In this document: piece after piece, positions 36,293 through 48,716 of the stretch
Position numbering within the stretch: position 1 is the first letter of the stretch
Layout of the letters: every line of letters starts with the position of its first letter
The notes under the pieces: generated by a model
The model's database searches: none
The model's input: only the letters and a program-made list of their open reading frames with translations
What the model was told of the DNA's origin: nothing
Program-made: the position numbers and the translations under genes
Assembly: GCF_047948215.1 (NCBI RefSeq)
Contig: NC_134455.1
Location: 76,385,189-76,449,188, forward strand
From: Lycorma delicatula
Lineage: Eukaryota; Arthropoda; Insecta; Hemiptera; Fulgoridae
Reading direction: 5' to 3'
Length of the DNA: 64,000 nucleotides

Positions 36293-36350
36293 TAAAAAAA
36301 AAAAATTGTCCTCTAAAAATATTAGTGGACAATTTTTTTTTTTTTTTTAA
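36293..36350. repeat. Perfect-stem hairpin with A-run/T-run flanks
   Basis: AAAAATTGTCC pairs with GGACAATTTTT across a 15-base loop (TCTAAAAATATTAGT). The stem extends through the adjacent poly-A and poly-T to roughly 20 bp. Confidence 0.75.
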
Positions 36351-38157
36351 TTAATGATATAAATTTATCAAGTCGAGCTATGAATCAATCAATATTCATT
36401 CAACAATCAAGTGAGTACTGTGTTCCTTAAAGTAATTTAATATTGATTTGATCTGCTTTTTATTATCATCATCAATAACTGTAATCTTTTTTGTAAATTT
36501 AAAAAAAGTAAAAAGTATGAAAATTTTATTAAATCTTCTATTTTTTTTGAATCCACGCTGGTCTTTGTAGGACCATGATAAATTGTTTCTCTGTTTGGTA
36601 TTTCTTTCCGTTTGTTCCCATTACTTTTTCAATTTGTGTGAGTGTTCTTGTCTAGATTGGCCTAAACGATAGAGAGAAAAAATAAAAAAAACTGTCGAAA
36701 AATAATAGATTATATATAAACGTATTTTAACTCATTTAAACACTATTAAACAGCTATGCGATAAATGTATCCCACATAATGATGTAACTATTCATTATGA
36801 CGTAATGATGTAAAGGCAATGTTAAGATTCTTCAGAAACTTCAGTAAAAAAATACTTCGAATGATCTCAAACTCGTATAGGTGTGTATTAATACTACATT
36901 GATACTTAGGCATTGAAAGATGTCACTGATTCTACTTACTGGATAGATACCAATAATTTAGATGGCAGGACACGAAACATTTATAATTTAATTAACATAA
37001 TATGAGGTTTTAATACAAGTATAAAGCAAAAAAATATTAAATGATGACAAAAGATTCTGTAAAATGAAATAGAATTCGGTAATAATTTTTATATTTATCT
37101 CAGACTAATTATAAAAATAACCCAAATAATATCAAATAACGCACTCTATAAAATAAAATATGTATATATGTATTAAATATTCTGTTCACTTGTCCAAGTC
37201 ATGATATTCAAATAAAATAAATAATATAAATTAAGTAAAAAATACATTAAGTTGATGTATTCTTTTTAATATAATTTTCATATTTCAATTTTTAAACATA
37301 TTTTCCAAATTTGTATAAATACAATGGTAAAAGAATTAGATTAGTGCAGTGTACATTGATACAAACATAAATTAAATATATATTTTGATTCTGATTCCTT
37401 TATTTTAAATGGTTATTAATTGGCAAACAAAACTTCCTTCATTGAATTCATACTTTAATAAATTATATATTTTTTCATCATAAATCTCTATTATATATTA
37501 TTAAAGTTTTCCTCCACACAGGAAAACTGAAAAGTGGTAATTTTGAAAATGGAGACAGTATATATAATGTATTATACCTGACTAAAAGAATTGTATTTAG
37601 TTTATTGGTTACACTATTTGTCCTAATCTTTCTCATAATTTAAAGACACGTAAATTATCCAAAGTACGTGTGGCAGTAATAAGAATTAATTGGCAATGGT
37701 GTCACTTATAGTACTAAATATTTCACTTGAATTTCAAAGCGTCTGGTATGAAACAGCGTATTATGTAAAAAAAAAATAATTGGTAAATCACATTATCATT
37801 TTTTTTCCTAGTATGCTTGGCAAGAATTAGTTGTTATTTTTGGGAATATATGTACAATATTTGGGAATTTTTTACTGGTGTCGAATGTCAGTTTGTACGT
37901 GATTGGCATTTAACATAAAATAAATTAATAATATAATTTATTCAAATCCATAACAATTATTTATCCTTAAAAAAATGTATAAACTTTTTTCCAAATTAGA
38001 TGTAAACTTGTAAAATAATTTCTTTTACCTTTATTAAAACTAAAAAAATTTTAGTTATTTTAAGTACATTTACATGTTAATAAAATTCTCAGTTGAATAC
38101 TTTTTCATTTATATATACTCTCATTTTTTTATACTCTCATTTCATTTATATATTATA
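36351..38157. other. AT-rich stretch, no gene seen
   Basis: At 36540-36660 the minus strand has a slightly coding-like text (see rejected items). The rest is featureless. Confidence 0.5.
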
Positions 38158-38865
38158 CTAGCCGGCCTATTTAGCCAGAATCTGAACCCTCAGGGTCCAG
38201 GTAAAACCCGGAGCCAACTCAGGGTCTCCTAGGGGCCCTGGAGCCATGGAGCCTACCCCACAGCTACAGAGCTCACGTCGCTAGCCATTCCCGTGTTGCA
38301 GAGGGACGGCGCCTTGGACACCCAAAGAGTTCGCTTCGTTCGCCATTCCCGTTTATCCCGGTGGCTCCATCTCCTGAACCCCGCACTGTTCTTTATCCTC
38401 ATGAATGTGAGAATAATAACAATTAAAATTATAAATATCAATTTAATATAGTCAAGCTTTAAAGAAAACCCGAAAAAGAAACAAAATTACAAAAGACAGA
38501 ATAATAGTAGCTATGGTAACTAAAGTACACCCTTACACCCACCTTTGACGATGAAAAAGTCATAAGTTATTTCTTTGCCATTAAGGCAGAAATATAATAA
38601 TGAAGTAAAAGGAATAATCTTTTTTACCTTAATGATGAATAACTTTAATTTACCCTCCTTGGGGGTGAAGAAATAATGAATATTATCAATAATTTAACCT
38701 TCAAGAGGGCTGAGGTCTTGGTCTGTGGCTTAAAACTTTCCATAGTATACGAATGTATCCTGGAAATTTGAAAGCAGTAGATCGGTTGGTTCTTCGAGAT
38801 TTTTCAAAATGAAAAATCTCTTTATCTTTATATTATAGAATAGATTCTATATGTGTGCTTAATAA
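38158..38865 (-). repeat. RepB copy 1 (GC-rich end toward the left)
   Basis: On the minus strand it contains AAGAACCAACCGATCTACTG, TTTTAAGCCACAGACC, TTCCTTTTACTTCATTATTA and a GC-rich terminal 250 bp (GAGGATAAAGAACAGTGCGG, GGCTCCGGGTTTTACCTGG) ending AGGCCGGCTAGTATA. The same order occurs on the plus strand at 45275-45645. Probably a non-autonomous element; no coding capacity. Confidence 0.6.
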
Positions 38866-39534
38866 TAAATTTTAATTTTTTAATATTTTTCTATGTAATA
38901 CAGTAAATTATTTTTACAACAGTTTTAATTTCTAAAGCAATGTACATAAAATTACATGAAAAAAAATTATAAATCTACAAACTGGTTCTATAAAACAGAA
39001 AATTATATTTTATAATACATGAAAACATGGTAATTTTAAACATAAATATGATATATTATTAGTATGATAATTTAATGTTTTTACACATTCATTACAATCA
39101 TATAATCTGCAAACGTCACATATCATATAAATTCTTGTTAGTCATCTTCAATCATTTAAACTAGTATATGCTACATATTAAATAATGCATTTTTCGTACG
39201 TTGACTTCCTCCACCAGATGTAGTTGACCCATAAAATAAAATTTTATTTAAAGTATGCTACTTTGCTTCTGGAAAATTGTTATAAAGTTTCTTTTACCTC
39301 TTATTTTAATATTAAAAGTACACTGGTTGATAAATATTAATTTATTATTTTAAAATTTATAGAACTAGATAAAGGAATTCGTTAAAAGTTTTGCATCGTT
39401 ATGTATGAGAATAGTAGGCTTCCTTTAGTTATTTAATATTAATAGCCAATTTTTTTTTCAAATATGTACATTAAACTATTTCATTTAATCGACAACATAA
39501 AAAACAATTAACTATATCGTCTATAAATATTGAT
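38866..39534. other. AT-rich stretch, no gene seen
   Basis: Nothing recognised. Confidence 0.55.
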
Positions 39535-39582
39535 CACACACACACACACACACACACACAGACATATATATATATATACGCG
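39535..39582. repeat. (CA)n(TA)n microsatellite
   Basis: CACACACACA repeats followed by GACATATATATATATATACG. Confidence 0.85.
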
Positions 39583-39870
39583 TATATAGTAGTAATTTTT
39601 TTCTTAGTACTTTATTTTATTAATTTTTATTCTTTTAGGGGTTGCTTTATTTACTTTATTTGAATGTAAAATTTTATTTTATATATATATATCAAAATGG
39701 ATTATTCGCGATTTACCTTTACATTTATATGTACAGCTAAAATAAACTGGTCTATTACTTTGGTCTCGGTTACTTAATCGTTCTATTTTCAACTGGACGA
39801 ACCAGTTTTTATGAAATTTGCTAAAAAAAGTCTATTTTAAGATTTAAAAAAAAAAAATTAGTATATTTTT

Positions 39871-40674
<804 letters not shown>

Positions 40675-40974
40675 AATTCCTCAAATTGGATTGTCGGCTT
40701 TTTAATTAAAAGATTTACTGGGGTTCATGACAGTTAGTAAAAACATATTTCAAACAAGGGCTCTGTTTTTTCTTTTTGTGAAAAATATTTTGTTTTTATA
40801 ACTTTGAATAGAATAATATTTAGCCAATTTTTTTTCAAAATTTTAAACTTTTTAACCATAATCATAAAATAACAGCTATATCTCAAGACGATTTTAAATA
40901 ATAGGAAAATATGCGAAATTTTATGTTTGTTAGATCAAGTTTTAAAACAGTAAGTTTTATAGAAAAAAATTATT

Positions 40975-41290
40975 TAGCACGGCCTGTTGGTATTAATATA
41001 TAATTTATTTAAATAATAATTTCCACTTACCAACAATCTTTAATAGTAATGTTTGAGCGCTTTCGGATTATTAATTCATCCTCAGGAACAATAATATGTT
41101 ATACATTATAATTATTTACTTTACATATCATTAATTATACTAAATTGAATTTTTATAAAAATATAAATATAACAATTAATCGTCAAAAGGTAAAATAAAG
41201 TTAACGTTTTCCATCATGTCAGTATGAAGGTCTCAATTTTTATGGAGAATTTATTGTATGGGGATTTGGTAAGTGGAAACTATATATAAA
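40975..41290. repeat. Possible small inverted-repeat-flanked element
   Basis: TTTCCACTTACCAA near 41021-41036 is matched in inverse by TTGGTAAGTGGAAA near 41264-41279, enclosing about 240 bp that includes TGAGCGCTTTCGGATTATTA. The inverted repeats suggest a MITE-like insertion, but flanking duplications are not evident. Confidence 0.35.
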
Positions 41291-42548
41291 TAAGTTTTAT
41301 ATAGAGAAACATAATTTAACCAACATTTACCATAGAAATTTTCAATTAAATTGTCATCACTCACAGTAATTAGTTATTAAGAAGCGCTGGACGTAACACA
41401 TTATCAGGAAATAAAAAATATTTTTTTTTATTCCTTACGGCTGCAGGTACCGATTAGAAATCCTGTACATACGCTTATTGAATTTATTTCTTCTTTTCTT
41501 TCCTTGAGATATGAATTTTGGATTTATCTAAAATCAATCTACACGGCTTTACGTTGTAAAGAGAAAAAATGTGTAGGAAGAAAGAGAGCTATCATTATGG
41601 CCAACGGTAAGGGTGAATGAAATAAGGCGTTGTGCCGTATGGTAGCCTCTCACTTCTGAATTATAAGTAGATATTTTGCAAACTGTCAATTTTTATCATA
41701 TTTTTTTTTTACATTATATTTGTTTTTTGTCTTAAGGTGGGATTTAATCTTGATCAATTTTACTCATGATCAATTAAATACCTGCAGCAATATCAGTTAA
41801 AATTAAAAATTTTAAGAATTAATATTTTAATTTTAATTGGTTGTTTATGGAAACCGATTTATTTGCTGTGATTTTACCAATAATGATATTTTATCCTTAA
41901 TAAAAATACTTTATTTTTTAACATTTTAATTCTTTAGATATTTCAATGTCTGAGAATTTATCAGGTTTTAAAGAGATACAGGTTTTTGTTCTCATAAAAT
42001 TTCCTGCACTACTTTGTAACGAATTTATAAAGAAAAATATTTTTCAGATTTAAACTTCAATCTTTATACATTTATTTTTAATACAGTTTTAAAAATATAC
42101 ATAATTTAAAAAAAAAATTAACCCAGGATTTCGTTTCCATTATAAATAATCATTCTTTTGGTTAAATCTGATGAAGGGATAGTAAAATAAATAGAAAATA
42201 TAATTAAAGGTTTTTTAACGATGAGAAAAATACATAATTTCCTATAAATTATGCTTAAATATCTTTTTCCTTTCTTTTATTTTTATGACGCTGTTTTATT
42301 ATCGGAAATAAAGAAAGGGAAAAAATATAATATTACTTTTAAGAGTCAAGAAAACGTTTTTCCGCAGCTTATTCTGTCGCAACATACATCAGTAATATTT
42401 TCGATTTCATTGAATATCTCTTAGACATGCAACCTTTTTCAATATCATACATATATGTTCTTTATTCCATGTTATTACAATTTCTACGTTATAAAATTGT
42501 AAAGTAAAAATAAATATATGTATAACAATAATTTTAATAGCCTTTAAT
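41291..42548. other. AT-rich stretch, no gene seen
   Basis: A slightly richer segment at 41560-41660 (AGAAAGAGAGCTATCATTAT, GGCGTTGTGCCGTATGGTAG) shows no frame or splice signal that I trust. Confidence 0.45.
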
Positions 42549-42603
42549 ATACTCTCTCTCTCTCTCTCTCTCTCCCTCTCTCTCACTCTCTCTCTCTGTG
42601 TGT

Positions 42604-42661
<58 letters not shown>

Positions 42662-42720
42662 TAACGTTTCCCGTCGCAGCTTTGCTCGTGATATTCGTAA
42701 TCAGAATTTGAATATGTAAA
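42549..42720. repeat. (TC)n(TG)n microsatellite plus adjoining repeat seed
   Basis: (TC)n with CCCTCTC interruptions at 42549-42597 passes into (TG)n to about 42659. It then has TTAACGTTTCCCGTCGCAGC and TTTGCTCGTGATATTCG, similar to 25736-25760. The recurrence of this text beside a microsatellite suggests a microsatellite-carrying mobile element. Confidence 0.6.
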
Positions 42721-43371
42721 CAAAAATTGATTTGTCAACGCCAACCTTTTTTTTTGAATTACAAAAATTGAATAATTATTCAAAAATACGAAGTACTTTA
42801 AATACATATAAGGGTATTTAAGATTTTCAATAAATAGTTTGGTAAAATTATACATTTATAAATATATATATATATATAGCATCCTACATCATATATATAG
42901 CATATAAAATAACAGGGCATTGAAATTTTTCAGAGCAGCTCTTTGGTCAGTACAGGACCCGAAACTTTGATCTATGATGCGAGTTTCAAAATAGTCGGTC
43001 TCCAACATAAAACTATTAGTCAAAACTGGTTACCCGCACTTCGAACAGGAAAAATGTAGTTTGCCCGGTTCTTAGCGTTACACTAGTAGGAGGTGACCGT
43101 ACTTCGTTTCCCATTTTTTAAGAATATCTACATAAAGATTAAACACACCAAAACCAAATTGATATTTTCATTTGTTACCTAAAACAAATATTAAATTTGT
43201 TACTTAATTTTAACTTTCTAAACTCGAAATTTAAAAAAAAATCTTTTCTTAGTGTAAACTTACAACGCAAGAATATTTATCTCAAATTTTCATCAATTTA
43301 TCATCAGCAGTTTTTTCTGGTCGTTGATGAATCAGTCAGTCTGTCCGGACAAGTTGCTTTATAATTACAGA
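42721..43371. other. Mixed AT-rich stretch, no gene seen
   Basis: A moderately complex segment at 42930-43100 (GGTCAGTACAGGACCCGAAA, CGTTACACTAGTAGGAGGTG) could be repeat-derived; no family recognised. Confidence 0.4.
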
Positions 43372-43375
43372 TATA

Positions 43376-43962
43376 CAGAGTGTCCCATGAAGTGGTATAC
43401 ACTTTTGATATAGTATCACTCGCCATTCCCTCGATAATTCACCAATTCTATTGGAACTTTATAAAAAAAGTTCTAGAAAGGGTTTGTGAAAATTTCAACC
43501 TTCTAAGATTTATAGAAATATAATGGCGGCTTTCAAATAAAAACATTAATTTCAGATAGACCACACTTTTTATTCATTACAAAATAGCTGGTAAAAATGA
43601 CTAAAAACAGATGATGTATTGTTAAACAGATATTAAAATTGATTAAAACGTTAATAATTAGTTAGTCTGGTTATGACTAATTAATTATTAACCTTTTTTT
43701 AATTATTCTAGTTGTAATTATCGTTTGGTTTTAATAATTTTTACCAGCTATTTTGTAATAAATAAAAAATATGGCTTATCTGAAATTATGCTTAAATTTG
43801 AAAGCCGCCATTTTGTTTCTATAAATCCTAGAAGGTTGAAATTTTCATTAAACTATTTTAGAACCTTCGTTAAAACGTCTGTAAAGTTTCAATAGAATTG
43901 ATAGGGAAATGAGCGAGTGATACGAAATCTAAAGCGTATACCTATCTCTTCGAGGGACAATG
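43376..43962. mobile_element. Foldback/MITE element with about 250-bp terminal inverted repeats
   Basis: Left arm: CAGAGTGTCCCATGAAG, GTATCACTCGCCATTCCC, AATTCTATTGGAACTTTA, TTTCAACCTTCTAAGATTTA, AATGGCGGCTTTCAAAT, ACAAAATAGCTGGTAAAAAT. All recur in the same order on the opposite strand in the right arm, reading inward from 43962. The two arms almost meet, leaving little unique centre. Outside the tips lie TATA at 43372-43375 and TATA at 43963-43966, a candidate TA/TATA target-site duplication. It has no coding capacity and so would depend on a transposase elsewhere. Confidence 0.85.
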
Positions 43963-43966
43963 TATA

Positions 43967-45274
43967 CACCATGTAATCCATCAAATTTTATGTTTAATTA
44001 TATAAAATTTTATTTGGGTAGCAATTTTTATCTAAGTTTAGTTCCCTTTATAATTACAGAAAAATTTATTTTAAAGAGAATTATACAAAAAATATTAAAT
44101 TGATATAGAGTTAATTGTGTATACAGTTATTATTTTTATATTTTTAATGAAAAACGGAATTATTAAGTCTATTTCAGTTGATAAACTTCTAACCTAGACC
44201 TATTTGGTACAATGGTTTTTATTACAATTCGGAAAAAATATTATTTTTCTTATAAAACGTACTTGTATTTAGATAGTAAATATGACATTGTTATAAAATC
44301 AAAGGTTAAAAAAATCGTAGTCTATCTATATATTAAATAAAAATAACTATTAAATAATGTAATTAAAAATATGCGCATTATTTTGTGGGATTTGCAATAA
44401 TATAAAGAAATTATTATTTAAAAAAAAAGATGTTAGAGTAATGATGAATTAAAAAGTGTAGGTTATAACATATATTTTTAGAAAATTTTTCTATATTTTT
44501 GGACGTATTCCAGATCAATCAACGATTTTTATATTATTAGGAACACTTTTTTATATCCATATTAACTGAAATATTTTCTCATAGTCCAAATCATTTAGGT
44601 TAAAAAAATGGGTTTTCCTTGAAAGGCATTATAATGAATATACTATTAAAAACATTTCCTCAATCAAATAAAAATAGATTTACGAGCTTATTAACTGAAA
44701 ATATATTTAAAAAAAAAAAAATCGCTATTAAATTGAATAAATTTTTATGCAATTGATTTAGAGGAGTAATTTTTATACAAAGTGTTGTAAAAATAATGTA
44801 TATACAACTACATATATTTTATTTTTGTAAAAAACATTCCCATTTAAAAGAAAATGTTTCGACGCTAGACGCTTACGTACAAATTTGTTTTCAACATTAG
44901 TTTTTTTTTTTAAATGACTGATTTTTAATAATGATTTTGAATTGAAATTTTTTTATAATCATTCAATCAAACATATGTTTACACTTCTTATATTTATATA
45001 ACAAAATAGATTTTCGTAAAAAAAAAGTAACGATAATTTTCGAAAAATGTGATTTTTTTAAAAATAATTTAAAGCCAATAAAAAGTAATTCTTAATTATT
45101 ATTAATCTTGAGAAAAACTTACTAAAAGTAGAATTGATTTTTTATTTATATTTCTTACAGATTTTTTTTGTTTGTAGAAATGTAGAAATATTTAATAAAG
45201 ATTTAAATGTTAACAAAGAAAGTCGTAACGTATACAAATATGTTTCACTAAATTTTAATATCTTATATACGATA
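43967..45274. other. AT-rich stretch, no gene seen
   Basis: Nothing coding or repeated recognised. Confidence 0.5.
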
Positions 45275-45645
45275 AAGTTTGTGGATCTGTCTGTTTGTTT
45301 GTTTGCAGCAGTATCAAGGAAGAACCAACAGACCAATTGGTTTCAGATTTTCAAGATACGATTTGTTACATCAGGGATGGTTTTAAGCCATAGATCGAGG
45401 CCCTAACAACCTTCAGAGTTAAAATATTAAAGAATCAAAAATTAATTCTTTTCCTTTATTACATTTCTGTCATCATGACAACAGAAATATAATGAAATAA
45501 ATTAACTAATTTTTTTCTTTAATGAATCTGTAAACTAGTTCATATTTTCACGGCCTTGAGGATAACGAACGCGTCGAGAGTCCAGGGGATAGAGCCTCCT
45601 GACTATTGGAGGAGTCAAGCGAGCCCTAACCGGCTAGTAATATAT
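45275..45645 (+). repeat. RepB copy 2
   Basis: AAGAACCAACAGACCAATTG, TTTTAAGCCATAGATCGAGG, CTTTTCCTTTATTACATTTC, then GAGGATAACGAACGCGTCGA, TCCAGGGGATAGAGCCTCCT and the end CCTAACCGGCTAGTAATATA. Same block order as copy 1 on the other strand, with a shorter GC-rich end. Confidence 0.6.
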
Positions 45646-46199
45646 GTATAAGAAATATTTAAGAGGGTTTTCTTTTAATTAATACAAAATTAATTAAATT
45701 AATTTATACAAATTAAATAATTTATTAGATTAGTAAATTAATTAATTAATTTATGACGATTAATATTTAAAACAAGGTCTTTTCATGAAAAAATAAATTT
45801 TAATCTAGAATAATAAATAATTTAACCGATTAAAATATAAAAGGAAAAGAATAATTACAGTGATTAAAATTTATTGCTGAGGATTTTAAGAAAGCAATAC
45901 GAGATTTATTTTCAGAATGAGAGTTTTATATATATATATATATACATTTTTTTTTTGCTTATATTAATAATTAGTAGCAGAAACCGGTTTTCTTTTTCAC
46001 GATTATTTTATTAAAAATCCTTAGTGTATTAAAATTTATTCCACTTTTGTCAGTAAAATCATTTTTGTTTAGTACAATAAATTATAATATAAATAGGTTA
46101 TCATAGAACCGTTAATTTAAATTAATTTTAGTACAATGTACAATGATATTCGCGAATCATGACTATATTATCGGAGAGAAATTATTAAACAAGAAATGA
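45646..46199. other. AT-rich stretch, no gene seen
   Basis: A short (TA)n lies at about 45930-45947; otherwise featureless. Confidence 0.55.
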
Positions 46200-46530
46200 A
46201 ACAGACCTCTCCGACTCAGTTAACGTAGTGCACAGACCTCTGAATGTAATATCTTCTTGACGTAGGTCGTGGTTTCTTTTATTACTATTTTTTTTTTTTT
46301 TGTGAGACGTCGACGACTCTAAAATTGTTATCTATCACAGGAGGTAGTTGCTGTAGTCGTGACTTAAGATCTCGACTGCAGAGCCTGTTGTATAGTGTTG
46401 CCCACTCGTGACCTTGACCCAAAACGAGTGCTCTGACCACAATGTGACCCCCGAAAACCTGTTCTAGGGGCGCCTGACGTGACGTAATTTGCGCAGGTCA
46501 GAAACTTCACTAAACCTGCCTTCAGAAGCC
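46200..46530. other. GC-elevated island, candidate regulatory or 5'-exonic sequence
   Basis: A 300-bp block of high complexity in AT-rich surroundings. It contains TGACCTTGA (46409-46417; reverse TCAAGGTCA, a FTZ-F1/ERR-type nuclear receptor half-site). It also contains TGACGTGACGTAA near 46475-46487, two overlapping CRE-like cores. No convincing frame and no match to the repeat families of the window. It could be an enhancer, promoter or non-coding exon, or an unrecognised repeat. Confidence 0.35.
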
Positions 46531-47315
46531 ATTCTTTACAAATCGTTATATTACGTTATATTATGAAGAACGATGAATCTTATTATCAATTCCCCTACCC
46601 CACCGCAACAATTCTATATCATTTTTATTTAGTAACATAAAGCATTTTAAACTACTCTAAAGAAAATATAAGTAAGCTGATGTAAAGAAAACATTTTATC
46701 TAGCTTTTGATTAATTTTTTTTTTTGCTTTAAAATGATTGTTCACCAATATTAAAAAATAAATTAAATTGAAGAGTAATTTTCTTATCATACTATTAGAG
46801 CCCTATACCCTTACTGATTGATAACACTTATACAATTACTTATGAAAGTAATCATGGTAATTTTTGGCATACGTTTTTGGTCATTTAATTAAACATTTTT
46901 TTTTGTACTTTACTGTTAAAAAATAGTTATGAGTGTATCTTCACCGAAAATTGAATTTAATTCTTTGGTTTCTATTACAGTCCTTGCCGTCTTGATAATT
47001 TCTGCGGAATATCTATTTTTACTTTTACGATAATTGCAAATCATGAAAAATATTGTTCTTTTTAACAAAGGATACATTTCTAATTATTTTAATATATATA
47101 CCTACATAGGGAAAAACCAAATGTGGAATTTTGTTATATAAGCTCATTAAATGTAGTTCTTCATTATTTCCGGCATAATGTCCTTGACGATTAGTATTAT
47201 TATAATAGTGAAAATTATATAAATTTAATTACATGATTTTCATATAAATATGGAATTTAAATTTTAAAAAAATCGGTAGGAAATCAATCTTGTCATCTGA
47301 AAGAGAAAACTAGCT
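46531..47315. other. AT-rich stretch, no gene seen
   Basis: Nothing recognised. Confidence 0.55.
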
Positions 47316-47330
47316 AACTATTATATAATC

Positions 47331-47597
47331 AACCCACCGGACTGGTCTAGTGATGAACGCGTCTTCGTAAATCAGCTGATTTTGAAGTCGAGATTTCCAT
47401 CGGTAAATCCTAGTAAAGACAGTTACTTATACGGATTTGAATACTAGATCGTGTATACCGGTGTTCTTCGGAGGTTGGGTTTCAATTAACTCCACATCTC
47501 AGAAATGGTCGATCTGAGACTGTACTAAACTACACTTCGGTTATACTCTTATATATCATCCTCATTCATCCACTGAAGTAATACCTGACGGTGAAAA
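47331..47597 (+). mobile_element. SINE-1, tail A truncated, with 15-bp target-site duplication
   Basis: Head ACCCACCGGACTGGTCTAGT, B-box region eroded (GGTAAATCC), body and the CAGAAATGGTCGATC block present. The 3' end stops at ATACCTGACGGTG followed by A6 rather than continuing to GGAGGCTAAACAGG. Flanks AACTATTATATAATC (47316-47330) and AACTATTGTATAATC (47598-47612) match at 14 of 15 positions. Confidence 0.92.
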
Positions 47598-47899
47598 AAC
47601 TATTGTATAATCCTTAGACCCAAGATCAATGTTTATTATACATTTTGTATAACAGCTGATTACAGTACTAGTTATACTGAAACCTACAAAAGTTAACGAA
47701 TATTCAATTATAATTTTTAATAATTCGATTAATAAAAATATCAAGCTAAAGTTGATTAATATAAATATTGAACAAAATATATTTATTTTTTTATTAATAG
47801 GGAGGTTGATTATTCAAGACGATATCCAACAATTAATATTTTTAATTTTTTTCTTGAAATAGTCAGAAATTTAAAATCATACAAATATTTTGTAAGTCC

Positions 47900-48716
47900 T
47901 CCTACGGCCTTACATGGAATCTAGGAGAAAGTTTTTACTCCAAACAAGAGAAGAGATCAAGTTATCCTGTCGCGGCTTAGGATTAGGCACACAAACCCAC
48001 CGGGTTGGTCTAGTGGTTAACGCGTCTTTGCATATCAGCTGATTTCGAAGTCGAGAGTTCTAGCGTTCAAGTCCTAGTAAGGTCAGTTAATTTTATACAG
48101 ATTTGAATACTAGATCGTGGATACCGGTGTTCTTTGGTTGGTGGGTTTCAGTTAACCAAACATCTCAGAAATGGTCGATCTGAGACTGTACAAGAGTACA
48201 CATCACTTATAACTCATACATATCGTTTTCCTTCATCCTCTGAAGTAAAACCTGTCGGTGATTCCCGGAGGCTAAACAGGAAAAAAGGAAGGATTTGGTA
48301 CACAAAGCTAATTCACACTCATATATTTGGCTCTCTTTAGCAGAATTGTGAAGCTTACAATGTAAAATGGTCCGTAAACCACTTATTCCTAAATTGCCCA
48401 ATGTTCGGGACTATTGGTTGTCAATTAAACCTAGGTTCAAATGTGAAGGGTTTACTCAACCGGAAGAAATGCGTCAAAAGACTGTTGCGGTTTCTCTGTG
48501 ATAGTGGGATGAAGAACTGAATTTAGCGGTTTTGCTTAAATGAGATCCCTTACGGAATACTGTTTGCGTAGTGAAAGTAGTCTAGCGGTCATATTCCTGT
48601 TTCGATGTTTGTTATCAAATGTTTGGTGTTTGTTGCCTAATTACTCATGAACTTAGTTTTATTTAAGTTGCTAACGATTCTTATCGTTGATGCGATAATA
48701 AACAATAAAAAAAAAC
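47900..48716 (+). mobile_element. I-like LINE 3' end interrupted by a SINE-1
   Basis: Before the SINE the frame reads RRDQVILSRLRIR; after it, TKLIHTHIFGSL. Read together this is the RLRIGHT(K/R)LTH(T/S) motif found after the RNase H region of I/R1/LOA-type elements. Then CEAYNVKWSVNHLFLNCPMF follows, the C...(L/V)TVxHxLxxCP zinc-knuckle-like end. The rest is 3' UTR finishing GCTAACGATTCTTATCGTTG, then ATGCGATAATAAACA and poly-A near 48716. Its end resembles tail B of the SINEs. Stops show it is inactive. Confidence 0.75.
47996..48289 (+). mobile_element. SINE-1 (tail A) nested in the I-like LINE
   Basis: Complete head (CCCACCGGGTTGGTCTAGTG, A box TGGTCTAGTGG; B-box-like GTTCAAGTCC) through to tail A GATTCCCGGAGGCTAAACAG + A-run. 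Flanks AGGATTAGGCACACAAA (47979-47995) and AGGATTTGGTACACAAA (48290-48306) match at 15 of 17 positions and duplicate LINE coding sequence. The SINE therefore landed in an already integrated LINE. Confidence 0.93.

Noticed and set aside
36540..36660. Minus-strand text resembling a short Lys/Gln-rich coding remnant
   Set aside because: It contains stops, I recognise no domain, and no repeat partner is in the window.
45134..45406. 90-codon plus-strand frame and its antisense counterpart
   Set aside because: AT-rich, overlaps the start of RepB copy 2, with no domain or splice structure.
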